Source: Chryseobacterium edaphi
GTDB taxonomy: Bacteria > Bacteroidota > Bacteroidia > Flavobacteriales > Weeksellaceae
DNA: 64,000 nucleotides
NCBI RefSeq assembly: GCF_025628985.1
Contig: NZ_JAOTEM010000001.1
Span: 682,001-746,000 of the forward strand
Direction of reading: 5' to 3'
The position numbers and the translations under genes were made by a program. The notes under the pieces were generated by a model that was not told where the DNA came from, ran no database searches, and saw only the letters and a list, made by a program, of their open reading frames with translations. Below, in pieces: positions 1 through 8,200 of this stretch (position 1 is its first letter; the number at the start of each line of letters is the position of its first letter).

Positions 1-817
1 ATTAACGACAACTACCGAAGTTGATAATTTCCCAGGCTATCCTGCTGGAATTACAGGTCCTGAAATGATGATGGATCTACAAAAACAGGCAGAAAGATTT
101 GATACGAAAGTGCATTACGAAATGATAACAAAAGCCGAATTTTCTACAGAAGTTGGCGGAGTTCATAAATTATATGCAGGGAATAAGGAGCTATTTGCAA
201 AAACGGTCATTATTTCTACAGGTGCGACTGCAAAATATCTTGGTTTAGACGACGAAAAAAAATATAATGGGGGAGGAGTTTCTGCCTGTGCGACCTGCGA
301 TGGATTTTTCTACAGAGGAAAGGATGTTGTGGTTGTCGGAGCAGGTGATACTGCTGCTGAAGAAGCGACTTATCTTGCAAAGCTTGTGAATAAGGTGACA
401 ATGTTGGTGAGAAAAGATGAGTTCAGAGCGTCAAAAGCAATGATTCACAGAGTTGAAAATACACCGAATATTGAAGTGAAATTTCACCATGAATTAATTG
501 GAATTGAAGGCGAGAATAATCTGGTTGAAAGAGCTGTTGTTATTGATAACCAGACTCAGGAAAAATCGACAGTAGATGTTCACGGAATTTTTATTGCGAT
601 CGGTCACAAACCAAACACTGATATTTTTGTTGGTCAGATTGATTTAGATGAAAACGGATATATCGCAACCGAAAAAGGATCTACAAGAACAAATCTTCCA
701 GGAGTTTTTGCTGCAGGAGATGTTCAGGATCATATTTACAGACAGGCAATTACAGCGGCAGGAAGTGGTTGTATGGCAGCAATGGATGCTGAAAAATATT
801 TGGCTGAATTGCATTAA
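1..817 (+). CDS. trxB: thioredoxin-disulfide reductase, 5' end cut by window
   Basis: NADPH-dependent flavoenzyme that reduces thioredoxin in the cytoplasm. The reading frame is open from base 2, well before the first ATG at 65, and the upstream residues (TTEVDNFPGYP) are typical of the TrxB FAD domain, so only the first few dozen residues are missing. Visible features are the redox-active CATC motif (around base 290), the NADP-binding GAGDTAAEEA stretch, and the C-terminal FAD signature GVFAAGDV. A strong hairpin terminator follows the stop codon. Seen directly: motifs and frame. Function is from the well-characterised family. Confidence 0.95.
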   Translation, partial: LTTTTEVDNFPGYPAGITGPEMMMDLQKQAERFDTKVHYEMITKAEFSTEVGGVHKLYAGNKELFAKTVIISTGATAKYLGLDDEKKYNGGGVSACATCDGFFYRGKDVVVVGAGDTAAEEATYLAKLVNKVTMLVRKDEFRASKAMIHRVENTPNIEVKFHHELIGIEGENNLVERAVVIDNQTQEKSTVDVHGIFIAIGHKPNTDIFVGQIDLDENGYIATEKGSTRTNLPGVFAAGDVQDHIYRQAITAAGSGCMAAMDAEKYLAELH

Positions 818-837
818 TATTCAATTTTAAAATATAG

Positions 838-867
838 AAACGCACCTTTTTTGGTGCGTTTGTTTTT
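838..867 (+). terminator. Rho-independent terminator after trxB
   Basis: The nine-base arms AAACGCACC (838-846) and GGTGCGTTT (853-861) pair perfectly around a T6 loop, and a T-rich tail follows (GTTTTT). It sits 21 bases after the trxB stop. Confidence 0.9.
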
Positions 868-976
868 ATGATGAAGTTGCCATGATTTGGAAACATAAAC
901 AATTAATAAGTTTCATCAACTGCATTACTTGTCCCGACTATTAGGGATGACTTTTAAAAACAAGACATATCTACAT

Positions 977-1348
977 ATGAAAAATATATTATTCATTTTT
1001 GTCGGAGGCGGCTTCGGAAGTATTTTACGATATTTAATGTCAAATTATACCCAAAAACTTTGGAATATCAATTCATTTCCGATGGGCACTTTTTTGGTAA
1101 ATATAGTTGGATGCTTGATGATTGGATTTTTGACTTCTTACTTTATGAAAAATGATAATTATTTAAAATACCTTTTGATTACAGGTTTTTGTGGGGGTTT
1201 TACAACGTTCTCTACTTTTTCGGTTGAGAATTATTCGTTGTGGCAAAATCAGGAATATGGAACTTTACTTTTGTATGTGGCTTTAAGTGTTATTTTAGGT
1301 TTTGTTGCAGTTATTGCGGGGATGAAATCTCAGGTTTTATTGCATTAG
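977..1348 (+). CDS. crcB: fluoride ion channel CrcB/FluC
   Basis: Small membrane protein that exports fluoride as a dual-topology dimer. The ATG at 977 gives a 123-residue protein, the usual family length; an upstream in-frame ATG at 929 would add 16 polar residues and is unlikely. Four hydrophobic segments are visible. Family motifs include GGGFGSILRY near the N-terminus, GTFLVNIVGC in helix 2, and the GFCGGFTTFSTFS stretch in helix 3 that carries the conserved Phe-box and Thr/Ser residues. I looked for a fluoride riboswitch in the 108 bases upstream and did not see the conserved core. It stands alone between the trxB terminator and a tRNA gene. Confidence 0.93.
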   Translation: MKNILFIFVGGGFGSILRYLMSNYTQKLWNINSFPMGTFLVNIVGCLMIGFLTSYFMKNDNYLKYLLITGFCGGFTTFSTFSVENYSLWQNQEYGTLLLYVALSVILGFVAVIAGMKSQVLLH

Positions 1349-1423
1349 TTTAATTTGTTTTAAAAATAAGTCATCTGATTTTTAATGATTTATTAATCTA
1401 AGTTTAAATTAAACATAAAATTG

Positions 1424-1455
1424 TTTTGCAGATATTAGAAAGAGTTTTATATTTG
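1424..1455 (+). promoter_or_regulatory. Bacteroidota-type promoter of tRNA-Ser
   Basis: TTTTG at 1424-1428 and TATATTTG at 1448-1455 are separated by 19 bases, an exact fit to the Bacteroidota sigma factor consensus (TTTG, 19-21 bp, TAnnTTTG). The tRNA begins 33 bases downstream. Confidence 0.75.
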
Positions 1456-1488
1456 CACCACTGAAAACGACAGTAATGTCGCAAATCA

Positions 1489-1573
1489 GGAGAGATGGCA
1501 GAGTGGTCGATTGCGATAGTCTTGAAAACTATTGACTGTAACAGGTCCGGGGGTTCGAATCCCTCTCTCTCCG
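1489..1573 (+). tRNA. tRNA-Ser (anticodon UGA)
   Basis: The acceptor arm GGAGAGA (1489-1495) pairs with TCTCTCC (1566-1572), followed by discriminator G. The anticodon arm is ATAGT-CTTGAAA-ACTAT with anticodon TGA at 1523-1525. A long variable arm, as expected for a class II tRNA-Ser, precedes the T arm with GGTTCGAAT. CCA is not encoded. A 13-bp terminator hairpin lies 25 bases downstream. The tyrosine recombinase gene that follows suggests the 3' half of this tRNA served as an integration site. Confidence 0.96.
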
Positions 1574-1598
1574 CTGGTTGAGAAACTAAAATAAGCTA

Positions 1599-1634
1599 AA
1601 ACGCTGTAAACATCAATGTTTACAGCGTTTTTTG
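1599..1634 (+). terminator. Rho-independent terminator after tRNA-Ser
   Basis: Perfect 13-bp stem: AAACGCTGTAAAC (1599-1611) with GTTTACAGCGTTT (1618-1630), six-base loop, then a T tract. Confidence 0.92.
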
Positions 1635-1666
1635 TTTGCGCTAGAGTCAAAAAAAAAATCAAAATA

Positions 1667-1725
1667 GGTCACGATTTTTATGACCTTTTTGTGACCTATC
1701 GTGAAAACATGAAAAGAGGTCACGA
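1667..1725. repeat. GGTCAC repeats upstream of the integrase gene
   Basis: GGTCACGA occurs at 1667-1674 and 1718-1725, and its inverse GTGACC at 1691-1696, with partial copies TGACC at 1681-1685 and 1741-1745. The cluster lies in the 190 bases between the tRNA terminator and the recombinase start, where recombinase arm sites or an operator for an integrase gene are usually found. Repeat pattern seen directly; binding role inferred. Confidence 0.55.
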
Positions 1726-1825
1726 AAAACTCAAAAAACCTGACCAATAGCCAGTTCAATGGTTATACATCTTGCAAAAAGTGGTAACAAATATTAAATT
1801 ATTAAACAATTAAAGTTATCACATA

Positions 1826-3049
1826 ATGAACAAAACATTCAATCTTTTATTCATAATAAAAAAGAATAAAATTAGAACAAATGGAACCGCTCCGATATAC
1901 TTAAGAATCACAATAGACGGGAAGGTTTCGGATATTGCTGCTAAAAGATATATAGAGCCACACAAATGGGATAGTAAAGCGCGCAAAGCAACAGGTAATT
2001 CGCAAGAGGCTAAAACATTGAATATTTATCTTAAGACTTTAGAACAAGATGTTTACAATTCACACTACCTGATGTTAAAAGAGGAAGACGATGTAACAGC
2101 TGTTAGTTTAAAATCTAAACTGCTCGGAACCGACATTGAAAAGAGAATGTTAATTCCCATATTTCAAGAGCACAATGATAAAATTGAAGCATTGGTTGGT
2201 CAAGATTTCGCACCAGGAACGTTGGAAAGATACAAAACATCATTAAAACATACTCAGGAATTTATTAAGTGGAAATATAAGACCTCCGACATTGACATTA
2301 CAAAAATTGACCACGCTTTCATAATGGATTATGATTTCTGGCTTCGTAGTGTACGTAAATGTGCTAACAATACTGCAGTAAAATATATCAAGAATTTTAA
2401 AAAGATCATTCGGTCATGTATTGCGAATGGCTGGCTTTTAAAATATCCTTTTCTGGGCTACAAAGCAAAGCTTAAAGTAGTAGAACGTCCTTATCTAACA
2501 AAGGAGGAAATTCAGGTGATTTATGAAAAAGAATTTGTGTCGGACAGATTGCGCCAGGTTCGGGATATTTTTCTTTTCTGCTGTTATACTGGTTTTGCAT
2601 ATGGTGACGTAAAAAATTTGACCAAAAATAATGTCAATATTGGTGTCGATGGTGAACAATGGATATTTACACGTCGTCAAAAAACCGATACGTCAGTGAG
2701 AGTTCCTTTATTACCATTAGCAAAAGAATTAGTTTTAAAATATGAGAATCATCCGAGTTGTGTAAATTCAGGTTTTTTATTTCCTGTTATTAGCAATCAG
2801 ACTATGAATTCCTATCTCAAAGAAATTGTAGATTTATGTGAAATTAATAAAGAATTAACCTTTCATATCGCAAGACATACTTTTGCCACTACTGTTACAT
2901 TGTCTAATGGAGTACCGATCGAAAGCGTTAGCAAAATGCTTGGCCATACCAATATAAAAACTACACAACAATATGCTAGGATTTTAGATCAAAAAGTGAG
3001 CGATGATATGTTGAGCCTAAGAAGCAAACTTGAGGAAGAAAAAAAATAA
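1826..3049 (+). CDS. tyrosine recombinase / site-specific integrase (IntDOT-like)
   Basis: 407-residue DNA strand-transfer enzyme of the phage integrase family. The N-terminal ~100 residues match the arm-binding domain of Bacteroidota integrases, residues ~115-205 form the core-binding SAM-like domain, and ~215-400 the catalytic domain. Catalytic residues visible are H347 and R350 (HIARHTF), H374 (LGHTN) and nucleophile Y383 (QQYARI). The first catalytic Arg, normally in TGxR, is replaced by Ala258 (TGFAYGDV); loss of this Arg is known from IntDOT of Bacteroides conjugative transposons, so activity is plausible. It lies just downstream of tRNA-Ser. No transposition or conjugation genes follow, so either the element is degraded or its cargo is the neighbouring toxin locus. 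Confidence 0.92.
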   Translation: MNKTFNLLFIIKKNKIRTNGTAPIYLRITIDGKVSDIAAKRYIEPHKWDSKARKATGNSQEAKTLNIYLKTLEQDVYNSHYLMLKEEDDVTAVSLKSKLLGTDIEKRMLIPIFQEHNDKIEALVGQDFAPGTLERYKTSLKHTQEFIKWKYKTSDIDITKIDHAFIMDYDFWLRSVRKCANNTAVKYIKNFKKIIRSCIANGWLLKYPFLGYKAKLKVVERPYLTKEEIQVIYEKEFVSDRLRQVRDIFLFCCYTGFAYGDVKNLTKNNVNIGVDGEQWIFTRRQKTDTSVRVPLLPLAKELVLKYENHPSCVNSGFLFPVISNQTMNSYLKEIVDLCEINKELTFHIARHTFATTVTLSNGVPIESVSKMLGHTNIKTTQQYARILDQKVSDDMLSLRSKLEEEKK

Positions 3050-3124
3050 CTGTCTTCATGCTTGCTTAAATAGCTTGTGTTGAATAGTTAAAATACAAAG
3101 AGTCTAGGAATAATCCTGTCAAGG

Positions 3125-3200
3125 GACCAAGACGAGCGTATCTTCAAACACGTTTATCGATGATTTGGTTCGATTGAGCCAAATTAAACAGGAATTACAA
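3125..3200 (+). repeat. dispersed repeat, copy 1
   Basis: A ~76-bp core shared with 19601-19678, 51504-51580 and 58036-58113, all on the same strand. Copies 1 and 4 differ at only a handful of positions. Within it, 3163-3184 can fold as a 9-bp stem with loop GATT. The frame starting ACC AAG ACG is open through the core. This copy lacks the left-edge hairpin found at the other three. Its nature (decayed gene end or structured element) is unresolved. Confidence 0.8.
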
Positions 3201-3656
3201 AGCTTATTTTTTACAGATAATTTCCATTAAATATAAATATTGTAATATTTATCAATTTAATCTCTAAAATTCGAAGCAAATACAATTGTAATATTTAGTC
3301 ATTAAATTGTTCGACCTGTATTTTACCAATAACCGAAGAGAAGATTTAGTGCATATTGCTGTTTTAAAATACCAAAAAGAAACTTTATTTCTAATTTATA
3401 TCTCATTTGAATTTTAGTCACAATTACAATGCTACAAAATAGTACTTCAAATCGAACTCTACAAATAAACCATTCCAGAATTTGAAATGAGATAGAGCTT
3501 AATAAATATTAATTTCTGAGAGCTTGGTAAATGTTAATCGATTTTGTATAATTAAGACTGTTTATAACAACTTTGGTGATTTTTAGATTAGTTTTTATTT
3601 GTTTGAATTGATATATCAAAAGCGTTTTAAGAAATTTTAATAAATTTTAAGATTTA

Positions 3657-3689
3657 TTTGTGTTTTTTAATCCTTTTTTAATAGTTTTG
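3657..3689 (+). promoter_or_regulatory. predicted promoter of the T9SS/Rhs operon
   Basis: TTTG (3657-3660), 21-bp spacer, TAGTTTTG (3682-3689) fits the Bacteroidota consensus. It would give a leader of about 145 bases before the ATG at 3840. Confidence 0.6.
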
Positions 3690-3721
3690 TCGTACCAAAT
3701 AAAACAATAACCCAAAACAAT

Positions 3722-3792
3722 ATGAAAAAACACATTAAATTTCCCTAATTAATGATTTAATTCATTCCTCAATTTTCAGAATCCTGAAAATT
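3722..3792 (+). promoter_or_regulatory. possible leader ORF and hairpin in the operon 5' UTR
   Basis: Between the promoter and the first gene there is a complete ATG-to-TAA frame of eight codons (3722-3748), followed by a perfect 9-bp inverted repeat AATTTTCAG/CTGAAAATT (3771-3779, 3784-3792) with loop AATC. A short leader peptide plus hairpin resembles an attenuator, but there is no adjacent U tract and the arrangement could be chance in AT-rich DNA. Confidence 0.3.
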
Positions 3793-3839
3793 AAAAATCT
3801 ATTTCTTTATTTATTTTCTCTCACATAATTCATTTTATT

Positions 3840-5222
3840 ATGTCAAAATTTCTATACTGTAAAGCGGTTATGGTAGCGGTATTTTTATATTCAGCCAACA
3901 CCTATTCCCAATTGATTGGATCTGATATCCAGATATGGGAAAAATCTACTCCAACAATCCGGGAAGCTTCTAATTCCAAAAATGATCAATTGCTAAATTT
4001 CCATTATGGAATTAAAGATAGGTCTATTAAAAAATACATCAAACACAGTAAAAATAAGAGTCATACATTGAGTATGGTTCATACAGCAAAGGATGATGAA
4101 AAAATATGGGAAAATGATGATCAGAAAATATCCTTAAGCAACACCAAATATGAAAGTAAGGAGTCTAAGAAGACGACAAAAATTCAGAAGCAACCCAGTA
4201 TTTTCACTTTTACTGGGAATGCTGAAAACCCGGACGGAAAATCAGACAGTATAAAAATCAGGTTTGAAGATCAAAATCTATATGAGATGATTTTCATACC
4301 CAGAAAGGCAAAAGCAATGGATTTGAATAAGATTCATTCTTATTTATCGATTAAATATGGAATTTCTTTACAGAGAGGAAAATATTACGACAGTGATGGA
4401 AAAGTGATCTGGGATCCTGAAAAGCATAAAGAATTTGTACACAGACCGACAGGTCTTGGCAGAGATGACGGTAATGAATTGTATCAAAAGCAGTCATCCA
4501 ATGTAGAAGATCAATTCTTGACAATCGGGAAGACAGATATTAAAAAAACGAATGTAGAAAATACAAGTCTCTTTGATCATAATAATTTTGTGATCTGGTC
4601 TGATAATAATAAAGGAATGACTATGAAACCGGACGGAAATTTCAATGTTCTCGAAAGAAACTGGGAAATTGATTTTGTAGGTTCTACAATTTCTAGAAAA
4701 GAGTATAAAGTGAGGATTAATAAGAAAACAATCAATCCCGACTCGCTTCCAATAGTATATTGGATGTTTTTAAAAAATTCAGCTGGAGACATTACGAAGT
4801 TGCAAGGAGTTGAAAACGAAGATCATGTAGACTTTAGTAAAGTAAATTTCTCAGGAGATAAAAATGATGAAAACCTTCAGTATTTTACATTTGCAGTAAG
4901 TCCTCTGCAAGATACTAAAACAGAAGATCAGACAAGCTCAGGTTCATCAATTATCAATGAAAACCAACTTTCATTAGATCTCACTCAAATTGTTCTCTAT
5001 CCAAATCCTGTTAAAAAAGGACAAAGCTTTACAGTGAAATTCCCGGAAATGGAAAATTTATCTATTGCAATTTATGACGGAGGCGGAAGACTGGTTAAAC
5101 TGGAAAAAATCGGCCATCATTCAAGATCTTACAGCAGTTCGTTGGGAATTCAAAGTTCATATCTGATCACCTTAACGCAGAACGGAAAAGTAATCAAAAC
5201 ATTCAAATTAATCGTTTACTAA
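3840..5222 (+). CDS. secreted surface protein with T9SS type A sorting domain
   Basis: 460 residues. An N-terminal signal peptide (about residues 1-24) is followed by a low-complexity Lys/Ser-rich region. Residues ~160-280 resemble the DUF8202-type domain common in Flavobacteriia exoproteins (LNKIHSYLSIKYGISL, then GLGRDDGNELYQKQS). The last ~80 residues are a T9SS type A C-terminal sorting domain starting at VLYPNPVKKGQ. It should therefore cross the outer membrane by type IX secretion and be anchored at or released from the surface. The stop is only 10 bases before the giant Rhs gene, so the two are co-transcribed; a role as surface partner of the Rhs protein is inferred from position only. 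Confidence 0.85.
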   Translation: MSKFLYCKAVMVAVFLYSANTYSQLIGSDIQIWEKSTPTIREASNSKNDQLLNFHYGIKDRSIKKYIKHSKNKSHTLSMVHTAKDDEKIWENDDQKISLSNTKYESKESKKTTKIQKQPSIFTFTGNAENPDGKSDSIKIRFEDQNLYEMIFIPRKAKAMDLNKIHSYLSIKYGISLQRGKYYDSDGKVIWDPEKHKEFVHRPTGLGRDDGNELYQKQSSNVEDQFLTIGKTDIKKTNVENTSLFDHNNFVIWSDNNKGMTMKPDGNFNVLERNWEIDFVGSTISRKEYKVRINKKTINPDSLPIVYWMFLKNSAGDITKLQGVENEDHVDFSKVNFSGDKNDENLQYFTFAVSPLQDTKTEDQTSSGSSIINENQLSLDLTQIVLYPNPVKKGQSFTVKFPEMENLSIAIYDGGGRLVKLEKIGHHSRSYSSSLGIQSSYLITLTQNGKVIKTFKLIVY

Positions 5223-5232
5223 AAACCAAATC

Positions 5233-8200
5233 ATGAAAATAAAATCACTAAAACTTCCTTTTACAAAGAAGTCAGCTCTTTTGGTGTGCTTTTTTGCTAC
5301 AATGTTTCTTTTCGCAAGTTTTACGAAAGAAGACCGATATAAGGTAAGAGCCTTCAAATTGAAGATGATGGAGAAATATTTTGATCATTATATTTTTGAA
5401 GATAAACCGGAAACTAAAGAGGGAAAAACAAATAATGATAATCCAAATACTGTTGCAGCTTCTACTTCCATATTTTCTACGAGCGAAAATAAAAACGTAA
5501 ATCACGCTGGACAATTTAATGTGATCCCGAATGTTTTAATCAATAATAATCCTGATCAGGTTTTCGATTCTGAAGAAAAGCAGGGGATGATCGGTGAGTT
5601 TTCTGACGATGAGTCGGATAACCCCTCTGATAATTTTTTCACCATCAGTATTCCCGCAATTAACACATCAAATACAAAAGCATATTTAGTGTATGACTTA
5701 TTTGGGTTAGAATCTTATCACTCAGTGTCAAGATCAATCAATAGAAATATTGCATTTGGAGGAAATATTATTTTACCCAGCAGCAAATGGAATGTGCAGC
5801 GAGAGGAAATCAGTCTAAGCTCATTGAAAGAAGGCAAAAACAGCATTCTCTTTACTTCATCTATCAACGGGATAAAGTATAAAGTTAGAGATGTAAAAAT
5901 TGTTTTTGAAAAAGGAGTAAGTTCTCCGGAGAATATTTCATCACTACTTTCAGGTAATCAGCTTTATATTAAAGGTATTCAAAATACAAATTTTTCAAAT
6001 TCAGTTTCAGTAGATAATAAATCTTTACTGACAGCAAATGGAGAATTTGAAAGTTTGATAGAGCTGACTGAAGAAAATAAAGCTAAAGGAAGTATTACGA
6101 TCAAGAATTTAAATGGTATACAGGAATACAAAATTCCTGTAGGCAAATCCTCATTTAAAACATTAAATGAAAGCAGCTATGAACCTTTAATTATTAATAT
6201 TTCAAAAGATAACGAGTACAACGAAACTTATGAAAATACAACAGTAGCGATTGATAAAAACTCTGTGGAGTCATCAGCTCAGGTACAGATTTTAAAATTG
6301 AGAAAAAAAGACTATCCTGCTGTTTCAAGGGAAATTAAGAGCATGACTGCGAACTCGTCAGCTTACCGTCTATCTATTAAAAGTGGTGTATTGTCAAAAA
6401 AGGTCAAATTATCTATTCCTTATGACGATAAAAAATTGGGAGCAAGATCGTCAAAAGAAATCAAAGCTTTCTATTTTGATTATTCGTCCAAGAAATGGAA
6501 AGTAGATCCGACAAGTAAGGTTGATGCAGAGAAGAAAGTAGTTACTGTAGAAGGAGATGGTGATACAGATTATATTAATGGTGTAATATCAGTTCCGGAA
6601 TCTTCGCAACTGGAATCTTTCGCTCCAACAAGCATTAGCGGTTTAAAAGCAGCGGATCCGACGGCTGGATTACAATTGATGGGTGTTCCTAGCGCAAATC
6701 AAAAGGGAGATGCCAATGCAAATTATCCAATTCGTGTTCCAAGTGGTCTTGGCGGTCTTCAACCATCACTATCTATCGGATATAGCAGTGGAGGTGGTAA
6801 CGGTTGGATGGGAGATGGATGGAATATCAGTGGTTTGTCATCCATAACGGTAGATACAAGATGGGGAACTCCTGAATTCGATGCAGCAGGTGAAACGGAA
6901 CTTTACTCCCTAGACGGAGAAATGCTGGTTTATCCGAATCAATATTTGCCTCACAGACATAATGATGTCAGCGAAAATAATACAGCGATTACTACTGAAA
7001 AACAGTTGAGAACAGCTTTTACAGATCCTAACAGCAGTTTGGTAAAGAAATTCTATCTTAGAAAAAATCATGATTTTTCATTGATTGAGCGCATAGGAAA
7101 TTCTCCTGGTGGTTACACATGGAAGGTAACTTCTACCGATGGAACAAAAAGATATTATGGTGGGTCACCCGATTCAATGCTTTCCGGAGTAGGTGGAATT
7201 TCACATTGGAGCCTAAGAATGGTAGAGGATGCACATGGCAATACTATGGAATTTACCTATTATAATGAAGGCGGTGGCGGTGGTCAGTTCCATCAGATCA
7301 AAAAGATTGCCTATGGAAAGAATAAGGATTATACCGTTAACTTTATTAAAGAGACGAGTATAACAAGAAAAGATATCAGTATCAATGCTAAACAGGGCTT
7401 TGCAAGATCAGAACCTTATTTGTTGAAAAGCGTCGAAGTAAAGTATAAAACTGAACTGATCAGAACCTATAAAATGGATTATATTGATGGTGAGTTTTAT
7501 AAAACATTATTAAAGCGTATTTATATTGTCCCTCATAATCCTTGTTCTACAACGTTGGCAAGCAAATCTGAAATTAGAGATATTGATGACGGAAGTGGCG
7601 GCGGTGGTGGTACTAGTGGCGGGATTGATCCGACTTGTAATGAAATTACTGACAGCTATACTTTCGACTATTACAACGATGTTCGTGACGGTCAAGGAAA
7701 TGTGAGAATGTACGGTCCGGATACTCATGTAGGATTACAAAATGACAAACAGCCTTATCCCGGAATAGTAAATAGCCTGCTTACTCCATCTAAAATCAAC
7801 GGGAATATCAGTTCTGAGAAAGGCTTGAATTTCAGAATTGCTGCAGGGTTAAACTTCTACTATCCTTCGAATGATGCGTACGGACATTTGATGTTTGGAT
7901 TTCCTTTTGGTTACTCAAATGCGGAAGCAAGAAATGCTCAACAACTTTCTGACTTTAACGGCGATGGTATTCAGGATATGATCTACAGGGTACCTGATGA
8001 AGGACTTTTTTTAAGAACCGGAACTTTAGATGGCTTAGGTAATTTGGCTTTTAATTCCTCACAACCTATAGGAAACTATAGTGGTGATTTCTCATTCACC
8101 GAAACAAAAACCACTAATTCGGGATGGGATATGGGAGCTATTATTTATAGTAAATCACAAATAAGCTCTTCTTCGACTAGTACAACAAAAACATATCTCA

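Larger units (their letters stand above)
3050..3839. other. 790-bp intergenic region with repeat copy 1, promoter and structured leader
   Basis: No gene is supported here. It holds copy 1 of a dispersed repeat (3125-3200), about 450 bases of very AT-rich sequence without recognisable features, a promoter at 3657-3689, and a leader with an 8-codon open frame (3722-3748) and a hairpin (3771-3792). Confidence 0.6.

Noticed and set aside
868..976. Possible fluoride riboswitch upstream of crcB
   Set aside because: The conserved pseudoknot core and flanking stems are not visible; only a weak TCCC/GGGA pairing is present.
1550..1573. Second attachment site (duplicate tRNA-Ser 3' end) within the window
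   Set aside because: Reading for the T-arm/acceptor sequence found no second copy.
3163..3184. GGTTCGATT in the dispersed repeat as a tRNA T-arm remnant
   Set aside because: The pairing around it does not form a T arm (stem and loop lengths are wrong) and no other tRNA parts are nearby.
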